Assembly (NCBI GenBank): GCA_009379915.1
Contig: WHSV01000001.1
Span: 1-64,000, forward strand
Length of the DNA stretch: 64,000 bases
From: Actinomycetota bacterium
Lineage (GTDB): Bacteria; Actinomycetota; CADDZG01; WHSQ01
Reading direction: 5' to 3'
Below the pieces are notes generated by a model. It was not told the DNA's origin, made no database searches, and worked only from the letters and a program-made list of their open reading frames with translations. Of this stretch, positions 16,079-26,902 are shown piece after piece (position 1 is the first letter of the stretch; each line of letters begins with the position of its first letter). A program made the translations under genes and the position numbers.

Positions 16079-16966
16079 CTAGGCCTCGCAGGTCCCCGAA
16101 CCGGAATCGAGAACCTCGCCGGACACGTCGATCAGCTCGAACTCGTACCTGCCGTTGCGGAACAGGTCCATGAACAGAACCGCGTGCACCTGGGCGATTG
16201 CCTGCTCGCTGCCGGTGACGAGATCGGATTCGATGAAGTCGTCATGTTGCTCGCCACCCCCGGTGCCCACCAGGAACTGATGTATGCCCTCGTAGGTCAA
16301 GCGCTCGTAAATGTGATCATGGGAGACAAGATTGATGCATCCACCTCCGTCACGAGCCGCATCCCACAGCGGATCAATCTCGTCATCTGAGCCGTGATCT
16401 GATCCACTGCTGTAACGAGCGTGGTGCCACATAACTATGTCGAAGTCGGGTGTGGGGAAGTTGTCTTGGATGAAGTCGGCGGCATCCTCGACCTCGTTCG
16501 AGTCTGCGCCGGTAACACTCCACGCACCGAGATCCTTGATCCAATTCTGGGGAATGGGATTACCCAGGCCCGCATCGGCGAAGTAGGTACTGTAACCACT
16601 GTCGTACAAGTCGTGGTTGCCGGGCACCGGCAGCGTCTGGGCTTTGAAACGACCCCACGCGTGCTCGTAAACGGCCTCGAAGTCTTCGAGCTCTCCATCG
16701 TCATACTGAGCGTCCCCCGCCAAGAGCACCCAGTCGGCACCGTGCGAGAGAATCAGATCGCCAGTCTCCATGCACCCCTCGGTTGCCCCTCCTGGGCCCT
16801 CACAAATATCTCCCGCAACAGCGATGGTGACGAAGTTATCCTCGCGGCTTCCTTTGAGGCCGTCGGAGATGTCCGGGTCCCGGCTCGAGCATCCGGCGAC
16901 GATCGAGACAATTGCGGCCACAGTGAGTAAGAGACCACTGAACTTCACGCGTTTCAGGGCAAGCAA
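16079..16966 (-). CDS. Metallophosphoesterase lipoprotein
   Basis: About 295 residues. The N-terminus is a lipoprotein signal with lipobox VAGC (Cys26), so it is anchored outside the cell. The calcineurin-like metal motifs follow: VAGDIC (about 50), LLAGDAQYDD (about 83), PGNHD (about 115), MWHHARY (about 180) and SHDHIYER (about 215). In the last motif the usual Gly before HDH is Ser. The family includes purple acid phosphatase-type enzymes that release phosphate from esters. The longest frame uses TTG 16966; a GTG six codons later, before KFSGLLL, is an alternative. There is no partner gene on this strand within 290 bases. Confidence 0.88.
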   Translation of the reverse strand: MLALKRVKFSGLLLTVAAIVSIVAGCSSRDPDISDGLKGSREDNFVTIAVAGDICEGPGGATEGCMETGDLILSHGADWVLLAGDAQYDDGELEDFEAVYEHAWGRFKAQTLPVPGNHDLYDSGYSTYFADAGLGNPIPQNWIKDLGAWSVTGADSNEVEDAADFIQDNFPTPDFDIVMWHHARYSSGSDHGSDDEIDPLWDAARDGGGCINLVSHDHIYERLTYEGIHQFLVGTGGGEQHDDFIESDLVTGSEQAIAQVHAVLFMDLFRNGRYEFELIDVSGEVLDSGSGTCEA

Positions 16967-17261
16967 GGACCACCGACAAACATAAAGCCCCTAAGTGCGA
17001 TCTCTTCTCTCCGCTTCGCGTCGGTCTACGTGTCTCTGCTGCTATTAATCCTGCCCAGTGAAGCCAATAGCCGTCAATGGCCTTGGCAACAACAGCAGCC
17101 GCCCAATGTGAACGATGAGTTTTCGCAAAACACGCAAACGCGGAGGAAGATCGGCGCCGACACACTTTCTCAGTCGGGGAGGCAACTGTGCCGCCATCGA
17201 TACATGAAGGGGGTGCCGGCCCCGGAACGTCCGCCAAGCCGGGACCGGCACACGCGCTGCA

Positions 17262-17774
17262 TTAACGCCTACCGAGCCGCCCTCGAATCTCGCCCCCCGG
17301 GAACATTTCCGAGTGGACGTTGGCATAAGTCACTCCGGCTCTCATGGCACGGACGAGTTCGTCAAACTCCCCGGGCGCAATTCCCTGGTTCGCGGGGCCG
17401 ACGACGTCGGCCGGCTCGATGACTCCTTCGACCTCACCCTCCTGGGGGCATGGATCGGTGCCGCCACCACCACACAGGAAAGCCGACACTCCACCGTTTA
17501 CGTCCTTCTGACCCAGGTGAATGTGGGCAAACAGAACGGGAGCCTCCAGGCCACTGAACTGCAGACGGTACGAGATCTCTTGGTCACCGGGGTCGATCCT
17601 GGCCGTAAACTGCCCGCTGGCCGCCGTGGACACCGCAGGCACCTCGTTGTATCCAATGAGCCGAGCGTGGAACGTGTTCCTCTGGTTGCCGCCTCCATTG
17701 CTGGAGGCCTGCAAGCCAACAAAAGGCAGCAAGGCCAAGAGCCCAACAGAAAACGCAATCGCCAACTTCTTCAT
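17262..17774 (-). CDS. Secreted CHRD-domain protein
   Basis: 170 residues from ATG 17774, chosen because GGGAGGGG lies six bases upstream and the protein then begins with a signal peptide (MKKLAIAFSVGLLALLPFVG). The mature part is one CHRD (chordin-like) domain: ARLIGYNEVPAVSTAASGQF at its start, LFAHIHLGQKDVNGGVSAFL in the middle, and YANVHSEMFPGGEIRGRL at the end. Bacterial CHRD proteins are exported and of unknown function, with possible metal or polymer binding. The Gly- and Cys-rich loop (FLCGGGGTDPCPQ) is typical. It stands alone between low-information intergenic regions. Confidence 0.88.
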   Translation of the reverse strand: MKKLAIAFSVGLLALLPFVGLQASSNGGGNQRNTFHARLIGYNEVPAVSTAASGQFTARIDPGDQEISYRLQFSGLEAPVLFAHIHLGQKDVNGGVSAFLCGGGGTDPCPQEGEVEGVIEPADVVGPANQGIAPGEFDELVRAMRAGVTYANVHSEMFPGGEIRGRLGRR

Positions 17775-18030
17775 TGCATCCCCTCCCATCGGGTTGCGCC
17801 CGCAAGTAAAACGGGCGCGCTGACACTCCGTCATCTTCTTCCGGACCCCCTCACCCCCTCACCCCTGTCGAGCGTATACCGGGAGCAATACCGTATCCGG
17901 TGGCCCATCAGTTTTCCGAGGCCGAGAGTGAGGATTACCGGTCAATCGAAGAGGTGCGGCGCGCACGCACCGCACCTGCATGACGACCCGGTGTCGCTCG
18001 CAGCGGACCCTGTTCCGTGAGCAGAAGGAT

Positions 18031-19224
18031 CTAGTGAAACTGGCGACGTCTGCGCTGAGGTCGCCGGCCTGGGCGCCTTGCGGTTGCCGAGCGATGCCCT
18101 CGCGGCTCGGACAGCGTCAAACCGTCGGCCTCGAACTCGCGGCTCAGCTTCAGCTCGCGGGCCAGGGCACTCATCTCGTGACGCTGGGTCGCGCCGACGA
18201 AGGTCACGCCCGTACCCGTGCGGCCCGCTCGAGCCGTGCGACCGATGCGATGGACGTAATCCGTGTGGTCGTGGGGCGGATCGAAGTTGATGACGTGTGT
18301 GATGCCGTCCAGGTCGAGACCTCGTGCGGCAACGTCGGTCGCGATTAGCACGTCGACTCGCCCCTTGGCGAAGCGGTCCAACGCACGCTTGCGCGCGGAC
18401 TGGGTCATGCCTCCGTGCATCGCGTCTGCCGCAACCCGGCGAGCCGTCAGCTTCTTGCGCAGCCGGTCCACTCCCCGCTTGGTGCGAACGAACACCAGAG
18501 CCAGGTCGCGCTCATCGGAGTTCAGCAGACGAACGAGCTCGTCGACCTTGCTTGCGTCGTCGACCGGGGAGAAGCGGTGCGTGGCGTCCTCTATTGCCAG
18601 AGTCTTCTCCACGACCTCGTGGCGGACGGGGTCGTTCGTATAGGTGCGGGCAAGTTTTCCCACCCGCCCATCGAGCGTTGCCGAGAAGAACATCGTCTGA
18701 TGCTTGCTCCTGAGTCCCGCCAGAATGCCGTCGACCTGTGGCTGGAAGCCCATGTCGAGCATCCGGTCGGCCTCGTCGAGGACCAGAATGCTGATCCTCG
18801 CCACCGACAACGCCCGGCGGTTGAGGAGGTCCTGCATGCGGCCGGGAGTCGCAACGATGATGTGCGCCTTGGCGGCTCGGCGAGCCTGAGCGTCGATCGA
18901 GACACCGCCGAAGACCGGCGCGACGCGCAGGTCGCGAGCTCGAGCGACGTCCTCCATCTCCTCGGTTACCTGAACTGCTAACTCCCGAGTGGGAACCAGA
19001 ACGAGGGCCGAGGGGCGTGGAGCGCCGGCCTCGAGTCGTTCGGCGATCGGAATGGCGAAGGCGAGCGTCTTGCCCGATCCCGTTCGGGACTTGGCCAGCA
19101 CGTCGCAGCCCCTGAGCGCGTCGCGCATCACGAGGGCCTGGATTTCGAAGGGGGCGTGAATGTCCCGGCGGGACAGCGCCCGGTGAACGGGCGCGGACAC
19201 GCCGAGTTCGGCGAAAGATGACAA
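18031..19224 (-). CDS. DEAD-box RNA helicase
   Basis: An ATP-dependent RNA-remodelling enzyme of about 397 residues, core domains only with a short basic tail. Motifs in order: Q-motif region FEIQALVM, Walker A SRTGSGKT, PTRELAVQ, TPGRMQDLL, DEAD (VLDEADRML), SAT (FFSATLDG), then domain 2 with LVFVRTKRGVDRL, ATDVAARGLD and HRIGRTARAG. The Arg-rich C-terminus (RPGRRPQRRRRQ) would bind RNA. AAGGAG sits directly against TTG 19233 but nine bases before TTG 19224, so 19224 is the better start. Such genes are often cold- or stress-induced; no regulatory site is evident. Confidence 0.93.
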   Translation of the reverse strand: MSSFAELGVSAPVHRALSRRDIHAPFEIQALVMRDALRGCDVLAKSRTGSGKTLAFAIPIAERLEAGAPRPSALVLVPTRELAVQVTEEMEDVARARDLRVAPVFGGVSIDAQARRAAKAHIIVATPGRMQDLLNRRALSVARISILVLDEADRMLDMGFQPQVDGILAGLRSKHQTMFFSATLDGRVGKLARTYTNDPVRHEVVEKTLAIEDATHRFSPVDDASKVDELVRLLNSDERDLALVFVRTKRGVDRLRKKLTARRVAADAMHGGMTQSARKRALDRFAKGRVDVLIATDVAARGLDLDGITHVINFDPPHDHTDYVHRIGRTARAGRTGTGVTFVGATQRHEMSALARELKLSREFEADGLTLSEPRGHRSATARRPGRRPQRRRRQFH

Positions 19225-19445
19225 GTGATTCAACTCCTTGTTTCGGTAGGAACCGCTACCGGTGACCGGGAGATCATGAAACCCGACGACCTACCGAATG
19301 GGAGGAACCGAGAGAGATCTCACGAGCGGCGTACCTGCCGCTCGTATTCAATTGCTACAGCGCATGACGATACACGTCTATTCCCGAGGCCGATACCACC
19401 ATGGCTGAACTCAGCCATGAAGCATGTCCCTGGGTCCCGGTGGTG

Positions 19446-20156
19446 CTAGGAAACCGCCGGCGGTGGCGTGGTTGTGCCGGGTGCGGGTCCCTGTCCTTCT
19501 TTCGCCGCCTTGAGCCTGAAGTACAGAAGGGTCGTCACCAGTGCGGCGAAGGGGCCCGTCAGCGAGCCGCTCACGATGCTCGAGAAGAAACCGCGAATGG
19601 CATCCGGCAGCGCCACCAGGATGATTCCGAAAACGATTCCGAAGGCGATGAATATCAAGAACACCAGCACGATCACTCCGAACACCTGAAAGTCGTGTCC
19701 GCGCACGAGATCCCGGCTGCGCGAGAAGGAGTCGAACGCCCCAACTCGCTCGAGCACGATCACGGGGACGATGACCGCCCACCAGGTAATGAGGATGAGA
19801 CCGGGGACGATCAGCAGAGCGAAACCAATCGCGATCGCGATACCGGCGACTATCGACGCCCCCGCCACCGACCCGATCCGAGACGAACCCCGGCTGAGCG
19901 TCTCTCCTATCGAGAGGTCGGCCCGTCCGTCGCGGATGTCTGCTACCGCCTCGACCAGGGCAGCCTGGACGAGGAATAGACCTATCAGGGAGATGATGCC
20001 CGATAACAGAGCTCCGACGACCCCACCGAGGGCCGTCAGGAGAGCGCTCAGAACCGCGATAACCGCGTAGATCACGAAGGCCACAGAGAAGAGGTGGCCG
20101 AAGTGCTTCTTGTAGAGGTCAAACGCCTCTGAGATGACACCGTCTGTGGGGTTCAT
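19446..20156 (-). CDS. Six-helix membrane protein, YciC/DUF975-like
   Basis: 236 residues. A short amphipathic opening (ISEAFDLYKKHFGHLF) precedes about six membrane helices: FSVAFVIYAVIAVLSALLTA, LLSGIISLIGLFLVQAALV, SIVAGIAIAIGFALLIVPGL, ITWWAVIVPVIVLE, FGVIVLVFLIFIAFGIVFG and a final one near TGPFAALVTTLLYF. The pattern of SRDLVRGHDFQVFGV between helices 4 and 5 is typical of the membrane domain shared by YciC-like and GDPD-N-terminal proteins. The C-terminus is Pro/Thr-rich. The function is unknown. ATG 20156 is the natural start; no partner gene is close on the same strand. Confidence 0.75.
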   Translation of the reverse strand: MNPTDGVISEAFDLYKKHFGHLFSVAFVIYAVIAVLSALLTALGGVVGALLSGIISLIGLFLVQAALVEAVADIRDGRADLSIGETLSRGSSRIGSVAGASIVAGIAIAIGFALLIVPGLILITWWAVIVPVIVLERVGAFDSFSRSRDLVRGHDFQVFGVIVLVFLIFIAFGIVFGIILVALPDAIRGFFSSIVSGSLTGPFAALVTTLLYFRLKAAKEGQGPAPGTTTPPPAVS

Positions 20157-20265
20157 GGCGGCATTATCTCCCCGTTTTGCGCGGTCGTGCCGGATTCGGT
20201 CCCGAGCCGGCGAGAATCAGGATCGCGGAAGATCGGATGGGCGAGATCGCCTTCGGCGGCGCATC

Positions 20266-20415
20266 TTAGAAGAGCGCGTGCATTGCCTCGCGTAACAGGA
20301 AGAAGGCCAAGATTAACGGCCAGGTCGCCAGCAGGACAAAGGCGACCCTGAGCCCGAACTCCCACACACCCTTCAAGAGTCCGAACCTCGGGATCGGCGC
20401 GTGATGAGAGATCAA
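20266..20415 (-). CDS. 49-residue single-pass membrane protein
   Basis: TTG start at 20415 with GGAGGG five bases before it. The peptide has a polar first third (ISHHAPIPRFGLLKG) and one strong membrane helix (LRVAFVLLATWPLILAFFLL) ending REAMHALF. A longer reading from 20622 lacks protein-like features. It lies upstream of the YciC-like membrane gene on the same strand, about 110 bases away. No family recognised. Confidence 0.5.
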   Translation of the reverse strand: MISHHAPIPRFGLLKGVWEFGLRVAFVLLATWPLILAFFLLREAMHALF

Positions 20416-20693
20416 TTGGGCCCTCCCCCCGGAACGGGCGACAACAAGTTGAGCCAGACTTCCCCCTCGGACGGACCGACGAAACCGAGCAACGGCACAA
20501 ATTCGCGAGTTTGTAGCGAAGATGGAGTCGGAATCGGTGCGAAAGGGCCATTTAGGGCTCACCTCGACGAGCGATGACTGCCGCGAGGTCCGAACCGAAA
20601 GCGAGGATCCCTCGCGAGCCATCGAAACGGTGTAAAAAGATCTCCGATGGGCAAGTCGAGCAAACCCGAAATTCGCTCCTGGGGGGGGTTGCG

Positions 20694-23216
20694 ATGAACG
20701 CCATCAACCGTCGCCGAGCGCCTGCGCTTGTGAGCGCTGCGCTCCTGTCGATCGCTTTGCTCGTCGCCGGAGACCCGGTGGCCGCCGTCCCCAAGAGCGC
20801 CCCCGAACGCTCGACCCGGGACGACCTGGCCGGGAAACGCTGGGTCGCGTCCGGCGATCGCGCCTACGCCATAGGCGCCCAGGACGGGACCTTCCCCCCG
20901 ATGGGTTGGCATATACGCGGCGAGATGGGAGGCGTATGGGCCCACCCGATCAAGTTGCTCGACGGTTACTGGTTCGCCATCAACGGTCGCTACCCCACCG
21001 CCGGCGAGTACACGACCGGCATCGGTTACGCCCGACAAGAGTTCGCCGCTCGCACGGGTATTCAGATGACACAGACGGCCTTCTCGCCGGACGGCTCCCC
21101 CGTCGTCTTGGTGGGGGTCGAGCTCAGCAACACCAAGGAGAACGGCAGAGCATTCTCCCTTCGCATGGACGCTCGCAGCGACATTCTGTCCGCCTACCCG
21201 TGGGGGTGGACCGTGCCGAGCGCCGCCGAGTTCAACCGCGATGACGAGGGTCGTTACGACCGCTCGACCGGCACACTCGAGTTCAACGAGCCCGGCAGGT
21301 CGTGGCACGCACTCGTGAGGACGTCGGAGCGTCCCAAGAACGGCCGGGTGCACGACAACGTCTGGGGCCCGGTTGCACCAGACGAGCGCGCCGACTACAT
21401 GGAGCACGGACGGGGCAAGGGTGGACGCCTGAAGTGGACCATCAAGCTCGAGGGCAACGCCACCGAGACCCTGTGGCTCGCAGTCGCGGGTTCGCACACC
21501 TCGAAGGCCGAGGCCGAAAGCGCACTGGATTCGGCGCTCGCAGCTCCGGAAACACTTCTCGACGAGAAGATCGCCCACCGTCAAGAGCTGCTGGCCCGCA
21601 CGAACGTCGAGCTTCCCGATGACGGGCTCGAGGCGGCATTCGACTGGGGCAAGCTGAACCTGCAGGCACTCCGGCGAACCGTGACCGACGCCGAGATCCG
21701 CGACGTCGACGAGGGTCGCAACTATCCGGCCCCCGTGGCTACCGTGCCCGAGCTCACGGGTATCGGCGCCGGTTATCCCGACTACCCCTGGTACTTCGGA
21801 ACCGACGGTGCCTACACCGCGCACCCGCTCGTTGTTTCGGGCCAGTGGGACACGGCCATCGAGCACCTCCGCTCGATCAAGGACGTCTCGCGCATCCTCA
21901 ACGGGGATACCGGCAAGGTCGTCCACGAGGTCATGACGGACGGTTCCGTCTACTGGGGCAATACCGAGCACGCCGGGAACACGAATGAAACGTCGCAGTT
22001 CGCGACCGCGGTGCACCTCGTGTGGCGCTGGACGGGGGACGATCCGTTCCGCGACGAGATGTACGACTTCATAGTCGATGGCCTTCGTTACGTAATGTCC
22101 AACGACTGCGTCGTCACCTGCGACAAGGACCAGGACAACTGGGCCGAGGGCAACGGCATGGTCGAGCGCACCGGTATGGGTTCCGAAAAACTCGACGTGA
22201 CCGCCTATCAGTGGCAGGCGTTACGCGCCCTGCAGGATATGGCCCTGAGCAAGGGCGACCTCACCACCGGAGCCTGGGCGGGCTCCGAGGCCGACGCCAT
22301 TGAGAACGCCTTCGAGGACGCGTGGTGGATGAACGACGAGGGCCTGTTCGCGGATTCGCGCTGCAACGCGGGCGACGAAGGCGAAGAGGGCACCAACGTC
22401 TGCGCCGCACCGGACCAGAAGCTTCAGCAATATCACTGGATCAACGCGACCCCGATGGAGGTCGTGCTCGATCAACAGGGACTCGATCCGGCGACCGGCG
22501 ATCTCGAGCTGGCGTCGCGGCCACACGCACAAACGGCTTTGGACAACCTCGAGTCGGACAGGTTCACGGGCGAGTGCGGTCTCTTTCACACCGGGATCGG
22601 TGGAGGGCCAACCGAAGCCGGCGAACTCAGTTGCTGGACGCTTCCGTCCTCGGTAATGGCCGTTGCCGAGGCCAACCACGGTCGCGTCGGAGACGACCAG
22701 GCCCAGTTCTACATGCACACGATCTCGGACCAGCTCGATCTCGAGATGCCCGGTGCTCTGCCGGAGATCGCCCCGAGCCCCGAATACGATCCCTTCGTCG
22801 ATTTCCGCGATCGGGCGATGTTCATGCAGGCGTGGTCGTCCTACGGAGTGCAGTGGCCGGTGATCAACCATTTCCTCGGAGTGCGCCCGGACGCGCCCGA
22901 CGAGCATCTCTACGTCGTGCCTCAGGTTCCGGACGAGTGGCCGGGCCTCTCAGTTACCGACCTGGCCGTGGGCCCGGGCACTGTGGCGGCCGAGGCGAGC
23001 CGCGACGGCAACCAACACGTGACCAAGGTCTCGGCAACGGAGGGCGAGTGGTCGCTGACCATCGGACATACGGTGCGCGAGGACGCGGTGATCGAGTCGG
23101 TCACGTTGGACGGTGCACCCGTCGCTTACGACGAGGTCGTCACCTCGCGCGGCCGCGAGGTACAGGTGAAGACGACGACAGAATCGGATCGCACGCTCGT
23201 GGTCACAGCCGAATAG
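20694..23216 (+). CDS. Secreted six-hairpin glycoside hydrolase (debranching-enzyme-like)
   Basis: 840 residues. It begins with a signal peptide (RAPALVSAALLSIALLVAG) after ATG 20694, which is preceded by a run of eight G. An N-terminal beta-sandwich (about 45-330) is followed by an alpha/alpha barrel (about 340-720) with PWYFGTDGAYTAHPLVVSGQ, GNTNETSQFATAVHLVW and DNWAEGNGMVERTG, the type of motifs seen in amylo-alpha-1,6-glucosidase/GDE-like and related six-hairpin enzymes. A small C-terminal beta domain ends it. The probable catalytic acids lie in the GTDGAY and EGNGMVE motifs. The sugar substrate is not determinable. It meets the tail-tube gene stop to stop with no gap. Confidence 0.8.
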   Translation: MNAINRRRAPALVSAALLSIALLVAGDPVAAVPKSAPERSTRDDLAGKRWVASGDRAYAIGAQDGTFPPMGWHIRGEMGGVWAHPIKLLDGYWFAINGRYPTAGEYTTGIGYARQEFAARTGIQMTQTAFSPDGSPVVLVGVELSNTKENGRAFSLRMDARSDILSAYPWGWTVPSAAEFNRDDEGRYDRSTGTLEFNEPGRSWHALVRTSERPKNGRVHDNVWGPVAPDERADYMEHGRGKGGRLKWTIKLEGNATETLWLAVAGSHTSKAEAESALDSALAAPETLLDEKIAHRQELLARTNVELPDDGLEAAFDWGKLNLQALRRTVTDAEIRDVDEGRNYPAPVATVPELTGIGAGYPDYPWYFGTDGAYTAHPLVVSGQWDTAIEHLRSIKDVSRILNGDTGKVVHEVMTDGSVYWGNTEHAGNTNETSQFATAVHLVWRWTGDDPFRDEMYDFIVDGLRYVMSNDCVVTCDKDQDNWAEGNGMVERTGMGSEKLDVTAYQWQALRALQDMALSKGDLTTGAWAGSEADAIENAFEDAWWMNDEGLFADSRCNAGDEGEEGTNVCAAPDQKLQQYHWINATPMEVVLDQQGLDPATGDLELASRPHAQTALDNLESDRFTGECGLFHTGIGGGPTEAGELSCWTLPSSVMAVAEANHGRVGDDQAQFYMHTISDQLDLEMPGALPEIAPSPEYDPFVDFRDRAMFMQAWSSYGVQWPVINHFLGVRPDAPDEHLYVVPQVPDEWPGLSVTDLAVGPGTVAAEASRDGNQHVTKVSATEGEWSLTIGHTVREDAVIESVTLDGAPVAYDEVVTSRGREVQVKTTTESDRTLVVTAE

Positions 23217-23726
23217 CTAGGAGGGCTCGACCGGTTCCTTAACCTCGACATCTCGCTCCCAGCCCTCGTTCTCGAGCTTGATCGACTCGATCGCCACGGT
23301 GCTGCCATTCGCGTCGAGGTCGGACAGGGCCTGGTACTCCGACACCCAGCACCGGTAGACCTTGTAGGCGAGCACGAGCTGGCCCGCCTCGTTGTTGAGC
23401 TCGACGATGATGTCCTTGCGGAAGTTCTTGAGAGCCACCTCGCTGCCCAAGCCGGCTCCGTGCCTCAGGACCTTCCTCGCCCAGTCCTCGAACTCGGTGT
23501 CGTGAGTGACTCCCCGTTGCAGGACGAGCGGTTCGTAGCGCGTCACACCCGGGGACTTGCGAGTGAAGTTCGGGTCTCCTCCGTCGCGTTGCTCGACCAC
23601 ATCCGTGGCGCGCCTCAAACCGCTGATCTTGCTGACACCGGCGACGTAGCGGCCGTCCCACTTAACGCGGAACTTGAAGCTCTTGTAAGGATCGAACCTG
23701 TGTGGATTGACACTGAACTCGGGCAT
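23217..23726 (-). CDS. Orphan phage/eCIS-type tail tube protein (gp19-like)
   Basis: 169 residues from ATG 23726 (GAGGGAGG nine bases upstream). The sequence FKFRVKWDGRYVAGVSKISG, the block VVEQRDGGDPNFTRKSPG and VTRYEPLVLQRGVTHD are the hallmark of the conserved phage tail region protein family (T4 gp19-like), which builds the inner tube of contractile injection systems such as Afp/PVC and of tailed phages. No sheath, baseplate, spike, AAA+ ATPase or terminator-cap gene is nearby, so this tube gene is isolated. It is intact and well spaced from its neighbours. Role outside a full system: unknown. Confidence 0.85.
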   Translation of the reverse strand: MPEFSVNPHRFDPYKSFKFRVKWDGRYVAGVSKISGLRRATDVVEQRDGGDPNFTRKSPGVTRYEPLVLQRGVTHDTEFEDWARKVLRHGAGLGSEVALKNFRKDIIVELNNEAGQLVLAYKVYRCWVSEYQALSDLDANGSTVAIESIKLENEGWERDVEVKEPVEPS

Positions 23727-23830
23727 CGGACCAGCCTCCCTCGTTGACGCGACCAACGAGGGCCATTGTCGCCCGCCCGTCAAGCCGAGCAGCTAGGGAC
23801 CACTTGGATATCCGGCGCCTCTGCCGAGCG

Positions 23831-24155
23831 CTAATCCTCCAGCACCATGCGGTATCCCACCTTGACCACGGTCTGGATGGTCTCGGGAGGAAGGTGGCGC
23901 CTGAGGCGCGAGACGTGGATGTCAATGGTTCACCCGCGCGCTCTTCCACCCCACACCTGTTGCGAGATGCGCTCTCGATTGAGCACCCGGCCCGGGGTTG
24001 CGCGAGAACAACGTGAGAAGCCGAAACTCCAGATTGGTCAACTCGAGAGGGACGCTTGCGTAACTCGCCTGGAACTGGGCCGGAAAGATCCGCAACTGCC
24101 CGAGCTGGATCTCGGCGTCGTTGTCGAGACCGCCGGTGTTCGCCGCAGAAAGCAA
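23831..24155 (-). pseudogene. Winged-helix (OmpR/GlnR-type) DNA-binding domain, interrupted
   Basis: Only the DNA-binding half of a response-regulator-type protein is present. It starts at TTG 24155, 15 bases after the glnB stop, with IQLGQLRIFPAQFQASY and LELTNLEFRLLTLFSRNPG. One extra base near 24000 shifts the frame; then RVLNRERISQQVWGGRARG is followed by an in-frame TGA (about 23933, CGA would be expected) and TIDIHVSRLRRHLPPETIQT to the stop at 23831. The recognition helix and wing match the OmpR family. Its position after amt and glnB suggests a nitrogen regulator such as GlnR, but no receiver domain is here. Confidence 0.65.
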
Positions 24156-24170
24156 CCGCTCGTCTTCCTC

Positions 24171-25967
<1,797 letters not shown>

Positions 25968-26167
25968 CCGTACCACCAGGTTGGATGAGCGTGGTGGGCA
26001 ATTCCTGGAGGGAAGCTAGAGAAGGGCTGTTTCGGGATCGTGTCGGACTTGTTGCAGTTCGGTTAAAAGGATGTTGCACCTCTACCACCGCACTTCCGCT
26101 GGACGTTTCTACGCCAACTCGGGTGATTGGAGATCTCAAGGCTTACGACGGACTTCGCGGGTATCGA

Positions 26168-26902
26168 CTAGCTCGGGACAATGACAGCATCAAGCTGTTC
26201 TGCGATCTGTTCTGCAAGGAGGCGGCCATCGCCTCGCGAGAGATCGTCGAAATGGGGATCTCCTGGCTGCCAGGCAACATGCTCAAGGGGCAGACGATCC
26301 CCGAAAAGCAAACACGCGTCGCTCGCATGACCGAGTAGATCGTCAAAGAGCAGGGAGTCGGCGCGGGCAAGCTCGGCAATTCGCGACTGCCACACCAGCC
26401 CCACTGGAACGATGGGGCCGATCCGCCGACCGTGTAGTGCGACGGCCCATTCGCGCGTACAAGCATAGTGTTCGGGCGTCGTCGCCACCAGCGAAGCACG
26501 GGACAAACCAATACGGTCCAGCCCTTCGTCCGTGAGGTCAATCAACGGAAGGGATTCGGGCGCATTCAATGCGACAACGCCGCGAGGCTCGAGATGCAGT
26601 GACTCCGATATGATTCGCGTTCCCGCCTCGTGGACATCGTGAAACGACGTCTCTAGGAGCGCTACGGTTTGAGTGGCCGCCCCGTAAAGCGTGGGTAGGA
26701 TTGCTCCGCCGATCTGCAGCGGAGAGAAGCGCGCATTTCCTTTACCCGAATCGTTAAAGAGCGCTGGCCAGCGGTCTCGATTGTAAGAAGTGTGCAGGGA
26801 TGCCCCTTCTGGAATGCGGATAAGCCTCAGCCGCCGAAGATCCATGTTCTGCGGGTCAGGAACGGGGCAGTTCACCGGGTCAAGGCACCCCGGCGCGGTC
26901 AC
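26168..26902 (-). CDS. RES-domain toxin (NAD+-degrading type)
   Basis: 244 residues. The RES fold is recognised from LIRIPEGASLH with S-Y-N-R, ARFSPLQIGGAILPTLYGAA and the catalytic Glu region TVALLETSFHDV, then the Ser-containing C-terminal part. RES toxins such as MbcT or ParT consume NAD+ or ADP-ribosylate a host enzyme. The partner gene upstream ends inside this gene's start (4-base overlap, 26899-26902), so synthesis is coupled. The final residues EQLDAVIVPS end about 200 bases short of amt. Arg, Tyr and Glu positions look intact, so it should be active. The precise target is unknown. Confidence 0.88.
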   Translation of the reverse strand: MTAPGCLDPVNCPVPDPQNMDLRRLRLIRIPEGASLHTSYNRDRWPALFNDSGKGNARFSPLQIGGAILPTLYGAATQTVALLETSFHDVHEAGTRIISESLHLEPRGVVALNAPESLPLIDLTDEGLDRIGLSRASLVATTPEHYACTREWAVALHGRRIGPIVPVGLVWQSRIAELARADSLLFDDLLGHASDACLLFGDRLPLEHVAWQPGDPHFDDLSRGDGRLLAEQIAEQLDAVIVPS

